From contig NW_022098001.1 in the NCBI RefSeq assembly GCF_002288925.2, positions 18,556,739 to 18,620,738 on the forward strand: 64,000 nt of DNA, given 5' to 3'. This stretch comes from Delphinapterus leucas. Lineage: Eukaryota > Chordata > Mammalia > Artiodactyla > Monodontidae. The notes below the pieces were generated by a model. The model was not told the origin of the DNA. It saw only the letters and a program-made list of their open reading frames with translations, and did no database searches. Shown here piece by piece: positions 1 through 11,640 of this stretch (position 1 is its first letter; each line of letters starts with the position of its first letter). A program made the position numbers and the translations under genes.

Positions 1-1920
1 AGTTAACTTTTTCTGCTCTATTACAGGAAAACAACCAAAGCTTTAAGTAGCATTTTGAGAATGTATGTATTTGAAGATAAAGAATTACTAGTTTTATATT
101 TTGGACACCTGCAAATGAAGTGGATCTAGTAACAATAACTGTAACAATTCAATTTATTTTTAATTTTGATGGTTGGATATTTGGTTTCTCCTAAAATGAG
201 AAAGAGATACTTTAAACAATAAAGAATTTTCTAATCAGTTTCAGCTTTGCAGGCAGTTTCTTGCATAAATTGGGAAGTAACACTGGAAAGTAGGAATTTG
301 GTTAGTGAAATGGGAAGACTGTATTTATAATTTGCATGCTACTTGCAATTTTTGTTTTTCATCACTTGTAATAATGGAATGAAAATGTAAGCTGTAACGA
401 TTCTCAAATATAAAGTATATGCTGTGATGTACATATGATACATAATTTCTTGTTGCTTTTAAAGTTGCTTTTGTTCTGTTTCCCACTGATTTCATACCAG
501 CACTTGAAAGGATCATTACAATCTCTCTAGAGGTTTAGAATGATTCAGGATGTTCAATGAATAGTTCTCAGTGATAGGAGGGAGAATATTTTAAGAAGTA
601 TTTCTTTTCAAATATATGATTGTTCTCTAGGTTTGTGATAATAACAACATTGTCTAAGATTCTTTTATTTCCAAAAGAGGAATAATTGAGGCATTTGCAA
701 ATAATTGAGGTGCATTAAGTTTCAGTGCTGTAATTTCTTATAACAAGTGTATGGATGAAGAATTTGGAGGTTTAAACTTTTAGCTCCTAGAAATTCTATA
801 CAATAAATCTCCTGCAATTTGTCACTTTTGTTAAAAAGAAAAGTTTGTTCCAGCACAGTGTCACAAAGAATTGCTCATATAAAGGTAAGTGTAAACTCTC
901 CCTAGTTCTATCCTCAGATTCTTTCAGATCCCTGGGTCTATTGGCAAGGCATTCAAGGACATCATTTGGCAGAAAGTTTATCTTAAACTGAATTCTGAAC
1001 TCCTAAAACCAGTACCTTTTTCTTCACTGGTCTTTAGACTTGTTACCCAGATTCAAACTTTAGTCCATGGCAGATTTCCCAACTTGGTCTGTAGTATACT
1101 ACTTTTAATTGCTTTGTTCACCAGAAAAAGATTGCTTTTCAAGTAGGAAAAAAAAAAGAACCTTCACTAGCCATAAATTTATTGGTTACTTAAAAATGAG
1201 TTTACACCTACGGCCCAGTTTTTTACACTCATTTTTGCCCTACTATTTCCCTTTATATTATAGCTTCTAGTATTTATATGTGTATGAATACACACACATA
1301 CACAAGAATACATGTAATTTATATAAGAGCTGGGGTCATCTCAATAAAAAAGTAATTTAAAAAGAGCTGGGGTCAGAATTACCATACAATTAAATTGGTT
1401 TGCTTTATTATTTGCCTATTATCCAAGTCTGTTGACTTAAGTTAAAAAAAATATGATCGAACCTATTACAATTTGGAATCCAAAGAGCCCTTCCATTTAG
1501 CACTGTTACTGAGGGCAGACCCCTTTTAAAGTCATACTACCATTCTAACTTTGGAAAGTGCCTAGTATCCAAAAGACTTGATGTACTTTCTGAATCTGAT
1601 ACAGAAATGGACTGGCCAGAACAATATATTGATTAGCTATAATTTCTATTTTTGAAATCATTTATAACCAGCGTTTTCAAGAAGAGTTTGTATATTAGAA
1701 GTCCCCGAGGTTTCAAAGTCTTTTGATCCTTTCTTACTGTATATAATCAGAGTGAGACTGCAAAGACTGTTGTATTATCTATTTGCCTTTGTACATATGT
1801 ATAGCTTATTTGAATAATCATTGTACATCTCCATTCATGTTGTTCTTTGCTTTGTATATAAATTAAAAGAGTTGAGCCAGGTGTTGTTTCATAGTGTTTA
1901 TCATCTTTAGAAATGACCAG

Positions 1921-1954
<34 letters not shown>

Positions 1955-3340
1955 GTATGTCAATATTTACTACCTATTTCTAGTAGAAGCTATTAAAAAT
2001 TCTTTAATTTTATTTAGACTGAATGAGGACTGAGAGTACACAAAGGTGTTGGTAAAAGTTAGTTTGAGAAAATATGTTAGGTTAACTTTTATATTTAAAA
2101 AATAAAATTTTAGTTCAACCTTCCTTTTTGTCTGAGTTTAAAAAAAAAAGAAGGAAAAATTCACCTTATGTTTGTTTCCTGGAAGACCTGTGGTTTCAGA
2201 GGAATTTGGCCTAGAGAATAAACAAATTTCTATATGCATTGCATTTTCGTTAGCAGCATTTATCAGAATAAAAGAGATTTTATTAAAAATATTTAATTTA
2301 TGAGCTTGTACAGCAGAATATATAAGGTACATAGTTTTAGTTTTTCTAGTGAAACTGGGATTGTAGTCATTCTAGTGTTGAAACTGAAAAATAGATGTTT
2401 TTTGTCCAGTACATATTTTATTATTTCCCTAAAGTTTATACTTGTTTTATAATTCTTTGTTCACTTAGGTTAAAATTTTGGTTTTAAAATATTTTGAAAT
2501 CATTATTTAAATGCAAATGTCTATTTTTCATAAGTAAAGTTAGACCTCTGGATCATGTGCCAAAAATTTTGAACCACATTTTCTTAACAAATGATATAAT
2601 GGTGTTACATTACTAAATGGTACCCTGTCACAGAATTGCTCACTTATGAAAAACCAGTTTATAACTTGACAGATGGATAGAGATTCTATTGGTTATAGTG
2701 AAGATTGATTTATGCTCATGTATTAATGTTTTTTTAAGCTTAAACAACAGGGGTGCACATGCATCCCTGCTCTCTCTCTCTGCATATAAGGATACCAGTC
2801 ATATTGGATCATGTATTAGCTTTTTAAGTAACATAAAGTGAATAGTTATAGGATGCTGAGTTGGGAATGGAGTAGGTATTACTGAAGAATACATTTCACT
2901 CATGGAAAAGCAGATACTTAAAAATCACATAACACTGATTTAACCTTTATAGTTTATGACAGATCTACAGAAGCTGTTCTATGAAGTAATAGTCTAAAAG
3001 CTCTCACTTTAAATGTTTTTTTCTCTATCATAACAATTTTGTTACTTTATATGTATACTTTTCATACATTATGATTTTGAGATTAAAGGGTTTTAGGTTT
3101 ATTGTATGTAGCAATACAGCAGCAAATATTGAGGATAATAGTGAACTTTGAAAGTTGAGCTAAAATTTACATGAAAGATAAAATGATAGAAGACATTTAA
3201 GAAGAGTGCACATCTTAGGGTAAATATATTTAAACAAAACTAGAGAGTAGATTAATAAGTACAGAGAATTTTCTAATTCACATTTCAGATAAGAACAGTT
3301 GTTTTTTACTTGGAACCATAAAGAAAATGTTAAGGAACAG
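1..3340 (-). other. Presumed NECAB1 3'UTR and downstream flank
   Basis: The NECAB1 stop codon is at 3341-3343 on the minus strand, so the 3'UTR runs leftward from 3340. The stretch is AT-rich and single-copy in appearance, apart from a CA microsatellite at 1921-1949. No SINE or L1 could be recognised. Several minus-strand AATAAA motifs occur, for example the complement of 3098-3103 and of 2417-2422. The sequence alone does not show which one is used, so the UTR end is not assigned. Open frames here are short and uninformative. Confidence 0.5.
1921..1949. repeat. (CA)n microsatellite
   Basis: About 14 uninterrupted AC dinucleotides, followed by an ATACGTATG tail. It lies in the NECAB1 3'UTR or flank. 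A candidate length-polymorphic marker. Confidence 0.95.
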
Positions 3341-3366
3341 CTAGTTGTTCAGGATCCACCATGAAG
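3341..3366 (-). CDS. NECAB1: NECAB1 terminal coding exon (ASWWILNN-stop)
   Basis: On the minus strand a good pyrimidine tract and acceptor (TTTTTCTCTTTTCAG) is followed by CTTCATGGTGGATCCTGAAC and then AACTAG. The last G of the previous exon completes GCT, giving Ala-Ser-Trp-Trp-Ile-Leu-Asn-Asn-stop. This matches the conserved C-terminus of NECAB1. I recall the human protein ending in three Asn; only two precede the TAG here. The exon continues as 3'UTR to the left. Short length makes it invisible to ORF length filters, but the phase, acceptor and peptide all agree. Confidence 0.92.
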
Positions 3367-4142
3367 CTGAAAAGAGAAAAAGAGTTTTTTTAAATAATGA
3401 AAATAACTGCTAGGGCTAAGTTAGTTCAAGGTGCAAGTCATTCTTAAAGAGACTATTTTCCCTCATCTTTAGTCTGTATAATTACTTATCTTTCAAGTTA
3501 CTATTTCCTGACTTGATTGAACTTTCCTGTGCACTTGTTAGTTGTACCATATCTTTTGGCACTTGGTTGCAGTCTAACTAAAAAGTTTTTGTTATATATG
3601 AATAGAGATTGTCTTGGCAATGAGATTATAAACGCCCTGAAGATAAAATCATGTTGTTGTTGTTTTAATCTTCCCAGTTCAGGAAGTTTGGGTATAAGTA
3701 AGTGGATGTGTTTTAAATAATATTTTTTAAGTATATCTGTATTGTAAAATTAGAAATATTTTCCCCAGTATATGTAAGTATCCCAAAGACAAACCTATGT
3801 CAAAGAAGTAAGATTGGTGGAATGAGGTGAGAAACAGACAAATGTGAAGGATTAAAATTTGTTTTCAAAGCTGTTTAAATAATACACTGACTGGCAATAG
3901 GATCTTACTTTCTTATGTATCCTTTTTTCCCATAACCATAAGGCTTTCTCCTTTGCCAAGGGATATTCTGCTCCACAGACCACTCATACTCTTTTTGTCT
4001 GGGTGTTTTATGATAGCTTATCAGCATAGGCTCCATATTCCAGTATGCCTCATTTAAGTGATTTTTATACTTGAGAGTTCATAGGAATATATTTTGGTTT
4101 ATATTTTTGTATCTAGTGCAGACTGGTTTATTTGCTTTATTT

Positions 4143-4502
4143 ATTTAAATAAATTTGTTTTATTTATTTTTAGTTTTGGCTGAGTTGGGTCTTTGTTGCT
4201 GCTCACGGGCTTTCTCTAGTTGCAGCAAGCGGGGTCTACTCTTCATTGCGGTGCTCGGGCTTCCCACTGAGGTGACTTCTCTAATTGCAGATGGAGCATG
4301 GGCACTAGGCATATGGGCTTCTGTAGGTGTGGCACGCGGCTCAGTAGTTGTGGCTCACAGGCTCTAGAGCGCAGGCTCAGTAGTTGTGGCGCACGGGCTT
4401 AGCTGCTCTGTGGCATGTGGACTCTTCCTGGACCAGGGCTTGAACCCATGTCCCCTGCATTGGCAGGCAGATTCTTAACCACTGCGATACCAGGGAAGTC
4501 CC
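4143..4502 (-). mobile_element. CHR-1-type tRNA-derived SINE
   Basis: Read on the minus strand, it starts GGGACTTCCCTGGTATCGCAG (tRNA-like A box region) and has a B-box-like GGTTCAAGCCC. A body follows with the repeated phrase AGTAGTTGTGGC (seen as its complement family at 4340-4390). It ends in an A/T-rich tail seen at 4143-4175 on the plus strand. The 10-bp direct repeat TGCTTTATTT flanks it (4133-4142 and 4503-4512), a target-site duplication. The longer body and different middle separate it from the CHR-2 copies nearby. Confidence 0.85.
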
Positions 4503-4566
4503 TGCTTTATTTCTTAAGATGTATCTTAAGTAAACCACTTAGAAATCTTAATTAAAAAGCAGTATT

Positions 4567-4755
4567 GGGCTTCCCTGGTGGTGCAGTGGTTGAGAGTCCG
4601 CCTGCCGATGCAGGGGACACGGGTTCATGCCCCGGTCCGGGAAGATCCCACATGCCGCGGAGCGGCTGGGCCCGTGAGCCATGGCTGCTGAGCCTGCGCT
4701 CCACAACGGGAGAGGCCACAGCAGTGAGAGGCCCGCGTACCACAAAAAAAAAAAA
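4567..4755 (+). mobile_element. CHR-2 SINE
   Basis: It opens with GGGCTTCCCTGGTGGTGCAG. An A-box-like TGGTGCAGTGG and a B-box-like GGTTCATGCCC follow, then the CHR-2 body and a 12-A tail at 4744-4755. It lacks part of the usual 'GCGCGTCCGGAGCCTGTGCTC' region (internal deletion around 4695). Flanking direct repeat is imperfect (AGTATT versus AGTCTTATT). Non-coding; the short frames across it are shadows. Confidence 0.9.
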
Positions 4756-5389
4756 GTCTTATTAGAAATTGTTATTTGTGAATTAGTAATACAAACCCAC
4801 TCATTCTGTTTCTAACTGTAATAACTTGCAGATTTTTATTTTAGGTCAAAATATACGCAGCATTTCAAAACTACATAAACAAAATGCACAAAACTAGTTA
4901 TTACAAATATAAGTCATATGGACATTAAAATCATAAATAATATTTATAAGCTAATTTCAGCTTTTTTTCCAGGGAGATATATTTGCTGTTTTTCCCCAAG
5001 GGAAGTCAGCTGTTAACAGTGATAAAACTTTCAGTTTAAAATAGAGTAGGATGGCCCAATAGATGTTAAAAATCTTGTTTGAAGTAGGTTTTTAAAATTG
5101 TGTTAGAATCAAGCCTAACTTTTTTTTTCTATCAAATTCCAGTGGTTGTAGAAATTAGATGTGATGTGAAAATCAATGAAAAATAGGGTAGCAATTAAAA
5201 GGCATTAAATTGTATTCACTCTGAATTCTGAGAACAGGAATTGATCCAGTTTTATCTGTACTCAGTTTTTCTCTCTAAATTAGGAAATGCTCTGAGAGAG
5301 AAAGAGTAATAGAATGCATGTACCAATGATACTAATAGTGCATAAACCTGCCCTTAAGATCTAGAGTAAATATAAAAAATCAGGCTGAG

Positions 5390-6590
5390 ACTGTCAGAGT
5401 CAGCCAACTTGAAAGCATTCACACCTGATCTCCCCATCTCCTCACCTAGCTTCAATTTCCAGAATTGACTTTTTCATTTTCCATTTAGTGCCAATCCATC
5501 AAAATCTACCCTAATTTTAAAATTCTTACCATTTTATTAAAACTTCTCTTGTCAAATCCAATTTTCAGTCCCATTCTCTTCAGTCATGCTCTCCTACATA
5601 GGCCCCCTGAGGAGCACTGTACCTTGCATGTTACTCCTCTTTTGGTTTCCTTAATACTCTGCAACTGTGACTCTCCTATCTCTGGTTCCCCTCAGTCTCC
5701 TTAATGAAAGGAGGCTTTTCTCTCCCAACCTTTTAAATAAAGGCAGTTCCTCAGGCTTCTGTTAGATATTTTCTTCTTACCTACACACTTTCTCACCAAC
5801 CCCCGGCTTCAACCATCATCTTGCTATGGTTAACTTCTGAAAATTCTATCTGAAAGGGAACTCTATGGATATCATCTTGGTTCAGATGCTTTTTTTTTCC
5901 TGGCCTAGATTATTGCCCTGCCTGACCAATTTCTCTCCTCTCATGACATTCACCTTTCTCCCTCCTGCCACAGTTACTACTGATTAGAGCATTCACTAGC
6001 CCTCTCAAAAACCTTTAATGGCTCCATAATACTGTAAGAAGAAAGTTAAAATTCCTTATTTTCAACTCCCATTTCCTACTCTCTCCTCTCTTTGCACATG
6101 TACCATATACAAACCTTATGCTTTAATCATATCTTTGCACCAATTAACACAGCACATTTAACATTTATTACATTTGTTCATGTCTACAATTTACCTCTAA
6201 GTACCTTCTTCTCCATCTTTATTTGTCCAAATCTAATTTTTTAAAGTCCAGCTCAAGGATCATCTCCTCATTAAAAACTGTTAAAGAGGCAATCCACTCC
6301 TCTAAATTCACATAGCACATTATGACTCTAATGGGTAACTACTATGTATGTCCTGAGCTTGTTATTTTTCTGCAAACATTTGTCTTTCCTACTGGACAGA
6401 AAGCATTTTATAGGTAGGGAGTGTATTTTTACTTTGTACCCTCTATAGCTCCCAACACAATGCTTGTTCATAATTGGAGCTCAATCAGTGCTAGTAAACA
6501 GGCTAGGAACCCCAGTATCCCCAGTGCTTAGCACTTATTAACATTCAGTAAAAGTATGTTTAATTGGTAATTGAATGGATGGGTAGATGA
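5390..6590 (+). mobile_element. L2 LINE remnant
   Basis: The right part (5930-6590) follows the diagnostic L2 3' pattern. This is a 'CCTTTAATGGCTCCATAATACTGTAAGAAGAAAG'-like block (6012-6050), a 'TCCAGCTCAAGGATCATCTCCTC' block (6246-6270) and a terminal 'AGCTCCCAACACAATGCTTG...GCTCAATCAGTGCT' block. The left part (5390-5930) is pyrimidine-rich, less certain and may be the adjacent L2 segment. Ancient and non-coding now. Confidence 0.6.
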
Positions 6591-7102
6591 ACAAATAATT
6601 TTTGTTCTCAATTATCTTAAATAAGCTTTGGCTAGGCCAGACTTCTCAGGCAAGTTCATTTCAAATTTCTCTTTCCCTTCTCCTTTTTTCCAATTACAAA
6701 AAATATTTTAACAATTATTATAATAAAGATATTTCTAACATAATTCTAATCTCCAATCTATGGTCACCTATTTCAAATTTATTCAATACACTATAATATA
6801 GTAAAGTATTTGAATAATTTTTTGAAATGTCATGATTTGTACTTCAAATTGTTAAAAGGTGACCAGCAAATGACTAATATTAGGTTTAATACAGCCAGGA
6901 ATACAAATAGGGTCAACTAAGGACTAAAGGCAATAGAAAAAATATATAGATCTCTTATTTCCTACCCCCACTCTCCAATTTTAAGATAGATAAAAAAATA
7001 GAGTACAGTTGATGAAGGGGAAGGGGCTAGAACATACTGTCTTTTAAACAGAGAAAGGCAATACAAAAGCACATAGAAGAATTGTGAACCCAGGATAATT
7101 AC

Positions 7103-7194
7103 CAGGAACTAGCATAGTAGATGTGAGTTCTGGAGTTTCCAAGAAATCCACATTACTTCTTTGGAAGGTCTTGCTATAATTCATCTGACGGTGG
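7103..7194 (-). CDS. NECAB1: NECAB1 penultimate exon (ABM domain, HRQMNYSKTF...TMLVP)
   Basis: A 92-nt minus-strand exon. The acceptor is ATTATTTATACAG and the donor G|GTAATT. The first base completes the Ser codon (AG|C). Then 30 codons follow: HRQMNYSKTF, QRSNVDFLET, PELTSTMLVP. The final G starts the Ala codon of the last exon. It forms the C-terminal part of the ABM-like domain. Residues 2 and 4 (Arg, Met) differ from the Leu and Thr I recall for human NECAB1; everything else is the conserved family sequence. Both flanking phases fit. Confidence 0.95.
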
Positions 7195-8490
7195 CTGTAT
7201 AAATAATTATAGGTTACGGCTGTGCAATTTATTACAATCTTCCTGAGTAGAAATGTAGCACAGTTCAAATTCACTCAAGGTGGCAAGGTTTCGGATGATT
7301 TAGATTAAGTGCCTGAATACGGACTTCTTTTCTTGGTTATTTACCCTTAAAAAGGACTAAGGAGTAATTTAACAAGTATCACCAGAATTTTTTTTTAAAA
7401 CAGGAGAGCACTAATTCTCTAGACAAGATAAAACAAAAGGAGATAACTGTAATTGCAGCAAGAAGTTTAAACAGAAGGAAGACTATCTTGGGCATCAGGA
7501 TGTTTAAAAAATAGGATAGCTAAGAAGAAGGACTATAGATTTTCCATCTCTAGAGGATAAAAAGAAAGAAAAATCATCTAAAAGTATAGGCCTGGAACTA
7601 CAGAGTTGAATAAGTTGCCTTTAAAGCTCCCTTTTGTGCCTGAAATTCTATTGATGTCATTATGCATAATAGCACAGTGTTTAAAATAGCCACAAAAATA
7701 AAAATTTTAGGTGAAATATGTATCAAATAAATTTCCAGGTATTTGTTTCATTACCATCATTTAACACCCCAAAATATGGACTTATTGGAGAGCTATATTC
7801 TCTGTGCCATTTAAAGCCAACTAGAACTATTTATATAATCTCAGAATAGCAAAATTTCCTTCATCTCATTTTTCTAATTATATATTTGTTACTTATTAAT
7901 AATTATTTTAATTTCAAAGAACTTGATTTATTTTTTAACTTTATCTAGGAATAGTTAACAAATATAATTATATACAAAACTGAATGACTACAAGAGAAGT
8001 TGACTTGCTTTTCATCTTTTCCAAACAATGTCTTGAATTTCCCTTTTATTTGCAGTAAGTAAAGACATTTCAAAAAGCTGTTAAGCTATGATGATCTTAA
8101 CCATTATATATAGCTATATTGCAAAATAAAAACCACAGAGCTTAAGAAAAATTAGGAGGTAAAATTATTTTCATCTTTTTCTGCATCCTTTGTCTCCCAC
8201 CCCTGCACACCTTAGACACCCATGACCCACATCTAAATCTGTTTACCTGAAAGCATCAGTAAAATGGTAATTCTTAAAGTGTGATCATAATCAAAAGTTT
8301 TTGTGCTTCAAAAGGAAAGTGATTTCAAATCCATAAAAAGAGTGAGATTTAGGAAAATGAGCAAATAAGACAGGTTTTAAGGTGAGGTAAAGGGAATGGA
8401 GTTTTTTCTACAGGTTCTAAAATTATATCATGTATATTGCCACCTCCCTGGCAAAAAAAATAAAAAAAATAAGGCCTGCTCATAACTTAC
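7195..8490 (-). other. NECAB1 intron (1.3 kb)
   Basis: AT-rich intronic sequence. I see no gene, no recognisable repeat and no unusual structure in it. Confidence 0.8.
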
Positions 8491-8568
8491 CTATTCCACA
8501 CACTACTATTCTCCCAGAACTCGTAAATCGTGTAGTGAGATTCATTTGAAAGCTTCTGTATAGAAATA
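8491..8568 (-). CDS. NECAB1: NECAB1 exon (ABM domain, ISIQKLSNESHYTIYEFWENSSVWN)
   Basis: A 78-nt minus-strand exon. The acceptor is CTTTCCATTTCAG and the donor AG|GTAAGT is strong. Phase 2 on both sides: T completes Arg (CG|T), 25 codons follow, and AG starts the Ser codon completed at 7194. The YEFWENSSVWN motif is the signature of the NECAB ABM-like domain. His and Thr at residues 11 and 13 of the exon (NESHYTIYEF) replace the Arg and Met I recall in human NECAB1. Both changes are compatible with single-base substitutions. Confidence 0.95.
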
Positions 8569-9374
8569 CTGAAATGGAAAAGGAAAGGTGTAATTAGCCA
8601 CAGGAAATTAAATACAAGAAATAAACTAATATTTCTAATCACCTCTAATCTTATCCATTTGTATAGGAAACACCTATGGTTCCTGCATGAAAATTGAAGT
8701 TTTGTCAATAATTGATTAACATGTCTGTTTGTTTAATATACGTTTTTAGTTTTCTGGTTTGGCATCATGAATACTGTCTCAGTATATTTCAGAAATCACA
8801 AATATAACTTTGTAAAATTTCATTCATATATCTATTCAAAAAGATTTTGTGAGTTCTGTTTTGCCAGGGTTCAGAAAAATGTGAGTGCATGCCACCTTCC
8901 TTGCCCTCAGCTGTTGCTCTTTGGATCAGTCCAATCAGCCTCCAAAGCTCTTGCCCTTACCTCTATCTCTGGATTGACAGCTTTTGTTTGGGGTCCTGCT
9001 GTAAGCTAAGTCACCTGGACCACACTGCTACACAACTAACTCCAACTTTGCCAGTGCCCAGTGTTGGTCCTCCTCCTTTCTCTTTTACACACTCACACCT
9101 CTCAACTTTCTCGCTGTCCAGACCAAGTTTGAGTCCATATTCTGGCCATAATTTGTAGTTTTTTTTGTAATTGCTTTTCCAATTTAGGGAAGACAAATTT
9201 GTTCCTTCCAGCCTTCTGGACTAGCCTGAGAGTGGCTAATAGCCTATATAATATGTTTTGGAGCAGTGAAGAGAGAGGAGGTGGGTGAAAAGACAAGTTG
9301 AGGTGAAGACTGGATTTAATCCGGTAGCAATGAGGAGACACAAAAGGGTTTAAAGCAGGGAGAGTCTCATTGTT

Positions 9375-9560
9375 GAAGCTGGGTTTTAAAAGATCCTTCT
9401 GATGGCCGTGTGAGGTAGCCTATGGAGAACAGTTCAAAGCAGGAAGAAAAGCTAGAGAGGTAGTGAAATTAGCTTAGGTGAGAGATGATGAAGATCCAAA
9501 TTAAGGTAGAAAGAAAGGAAGAGGGGATAGATTCATAAATTTAAGGAAGAGTAGGACACA
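9375..9560 (-). mobile_element. L2-like ancient LINE remnant
   Basis: The plus-strand phrase AAAGATCCTTCTGATGGCCGTG, then AGAGATGATGAAGATCC, is the complement of a widespread mammalian L2-type 3' segment ('CAGCCAGAGTGATC...CATCTCTCGCCTG' pattern). The same family appears in the opposite orientation at 53020-53560. Highly diverged; the family name is tentative. Confidence 0.45.
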
Positions 9561-9700
9561 AATATAAAGATTCCTTTAAAAAATTAATTCCACAAGTCCA
9601 GCTTGTTCAGCCTAACGTTTCACAGTATATTCAGATTATAAATCAAAATCAGAGGTTAGAAAAACAATAAGTATTTTAAAAAACAAATCAGATGGGGTGC

Positions 9701-10023
9701 TTTTTTTTTTTTTTTTTTTGGTGGTACGCGGGCCTCTCACTGTTTTGGCCTCTCCCNNNNNNNNNNNNNNNNNNNNNNNNNNNNNNNNNNNNNNNNNNNN
9801 NNNNNNNNNNNNNNNNNNNNNNNNNNNNNNNNNNNNNNNNNNNNNNNNNNNNNNNNTGGCCTCTCCCGTTGCGGAGCACAGGCTCTGGACGCGCACGCTC
9901 AGCGGCCATGGCTCACGGGCCCAGCCACTCCGTGGCATGTGGGATCTTCCCGGGCCGGGGCACGAACCCACGTCCCCTGCATCGGCAGGCAGACTCTCAA
10001 CCACTGCGCCACCAGGGAAGCCC
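9701..10023 (-). mobile_element. CHR-2 SINE interrupted by an assembly gap
   Basis: The minus-strand element starts GGGCTTCCCTGGTGGCGCAG at 10023 and ends in a tail seen as 19 Ts at 9701-9719. The 100-N gap (9757-9856) falls inside it. The 11 bases before and after the gap are the same (TGGCCTCTCCC), and dropping one copy restores a normal CHR-2. Flanking GGGGTGCTTTTTT and GTGGTGCTTTTTT look like a diverged target-site duplication. Confidence 0.9.
9757..9856. other. Assembly gap, 100 Ns
   Basis: Exactly 100 Ns, the conventional placeholder for a gap of unknown size. It is flanked by an 11-bp identical overlap at 9746-9756 and 9857-9867. Confidence 0.99.
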
Positions 10024-10029
10024 AGTGTG

Positions 10030-10440
10030 GTGCTTTTTTAAATGGAAGTATAGTTGATTTACATTATATTTCAGGTATACAGCATAGTGATTCAGTAGTT
10101 TTGCAGATTATACTCCATTAAATGTTATTACAAGTTAATGGTTATAATTCCTTGTGCTATACAATACATCCTTGTTGCTTATCTATTTTATACATAGTAG
10201 TTTGTATAAACTACTCTTTTTTAATTTTTTTAAAATAATTTTTATTGGAGTATAGTTGATTTACAATGTTGTGTTAGTTTTGGGTTTACAGCAAAGTGAA
10301 TCAGTTATACATAGACATATATCCACTCTTATGATTCTTTTCCCATATAGGTCATTTCAGAGTATTGAGTAGACTTCCCTGTGCTACACAGTAGATCCTT
10401 ATTATCTATTTTATATAAAGTAGTGTGTATATCTCAATCC
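10030..10440 (-). mobile_element. Two L1 3'UTR fragments in tandem
   Basis: Two successive copies of the L1 3' terminal pattern in minus orientation. The first is at 10040-10200 (GGAAGTATAGTTGATTTACA ... CTATTTTATACATAGTAG). The second is at 10215-10440 (TTTTTATTGGAGTATAGTTG ... CTATTTTATATAAAGTAG). They carry an older 3' sequence type than the L1s at 13.2 or 17.3 kb (GTTGATTTACA instead of ATTGCTTTACA). Confidence 0.75.
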
Positions 10441-11106
10441 CAATAAATTGAGAGATTGGGAAAAATTGGGAGAATAGAATATTGATTTAATAGCGAACAT
10501 ACGGTAAAATAGCCAAGCTCAGTGTAAATTTAGGATTTACCTAAGTGTGGCCAGCAGATGGTGGTAACTACACAGAAATTGTAATACTTATTTGGCTTGT
10601 AGTTTGGTGTTTTTCACAGAGCTATTGATCAAGCTTGCTTCAGTTAAGATATGATGTAGCAAGTATTGTTCTTAGTTCAATTTCAGATTTTCTCGGGAAA
10701 GGTTTATAACATAATCAAAGGAATTGAACAGAAACTGAAACTGGAGATTTTCTAACCCCAGGAGTTTATAGATGGGCTTTTGGGGGGGTTCCTTGAAATC
10801 CTAGAAATGAGCTGAAAATTACTGTGCATATCTACTTTTTCCTGGGAAGAGAATCCATAGTTCTCATCATAGTCGAAAAGGATCTGTAATCCCCAAATGT
10901 AATCTGACAATGTAATGGTCAAATTTCAATCCATGACTATGAACTGCCTCCTACAAACTAATTCATTTGTATTACTTATTACATATAAAAATCACTTATC
11001 CTGCTATCTGAACCTGCCATTTTCCAGACTAGCCACAAGAAATTCACAAAATTTTAGCCTGATGCTCAAGTTTTGAAGGACTGAAGAAGATAAACACAGT
11101 GTGATA

Positions 11107-11285
11107 AGGTAGTGGTTTGAAGTATAGCCATACAGGCTTACCTTCATCCACCATGTATTAGAGCTTTGTCACCTTGGGCCCATTACTTAACCTGTTTCCT
11201 CACCTGTTAAATGGTGGTAATAATAGTACTGAGTACTAAATAAAGCATTACATGTAGAATGTTTTGCCCAGTAATTGGTATATTG
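11107..11285 (+). mobile_element. MIR SINE
   Basis: Follows the MIR order on the plus strand: GTGGTTTGAAG..., then CACCTTGGGCCCATTACTTAACCT, then TTCCTCACCTGTTAAATGGTGG and TAATAGTACTGAGT. Diverged ancient SINE. Confidence 0.75.
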
Positions 11286-11499
11286 TATGTGTGTATATGT
11301 GTGTGTGTGTGTGTTAGCTGTTAGCTCAATAGTGAAAAACAAAGTAGCACTTTCCTTAGGTGAGTGAAAGCTAAGCCTTAATGCTATCAAAGTTGAGAAA
11401 CATGACAGAATTAAAAGGAACAGAAAAGAAAATGAGGGAGAAAGACAAATCTTTCAAAACAATGAGGAGCAGCAAGCCAATAATAATGATGATAACAAT

Positions 11500-11640
11500 T
11501 ATTACATTATTATACATACTAATAACACTGGCGATGGTTGCTAACATGTATTGCTCTGTTCCAGGCCCTGGTTTAAGCATTTCCCATGGATTAAGTCATT
11601 TTACCTTCACAGTCACTCTGGGAATCATATGGTAGATACT
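11500..11640 (-). mobile_element. MIR SINE (opposite orientation)
   Basis: The complement of the MIR 3' half. GCTAACATGTATTGCTCTGT, then CCAGGCCCTGGTTTAAGCAT, then ATTAAGTCATTTTACCTTCACAG follows the reverse MIR pattern. Confidence 0.65.

Larger units (their letters stand above)
3367..7102 (-). other. NECAB1 last intron (3.7 kb)
   Basis: It contains a CHR-1-type SINE (4143-4502), a CHR-2 SINE (4567-4755) and an L2 remnant in the right half. The stretches 3367-4140 and 4756-5390 hold no recognisable gene or repeat. Confidence 0.8.

Noticed and set aside
4567..4755. tRNA gene-like A and B boxes
   Set aside because: They belong to a CHR-2 SINE derived from a tRNA; no complete tRNA fold can be drawn. 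The same holds for the other CHR copies.
8889..9158. 89-codon plus-strand Pro/Ser-rich frame
   Set aside because: No family resemblance, no splice or promoter context; chance frame in intronic sequence.
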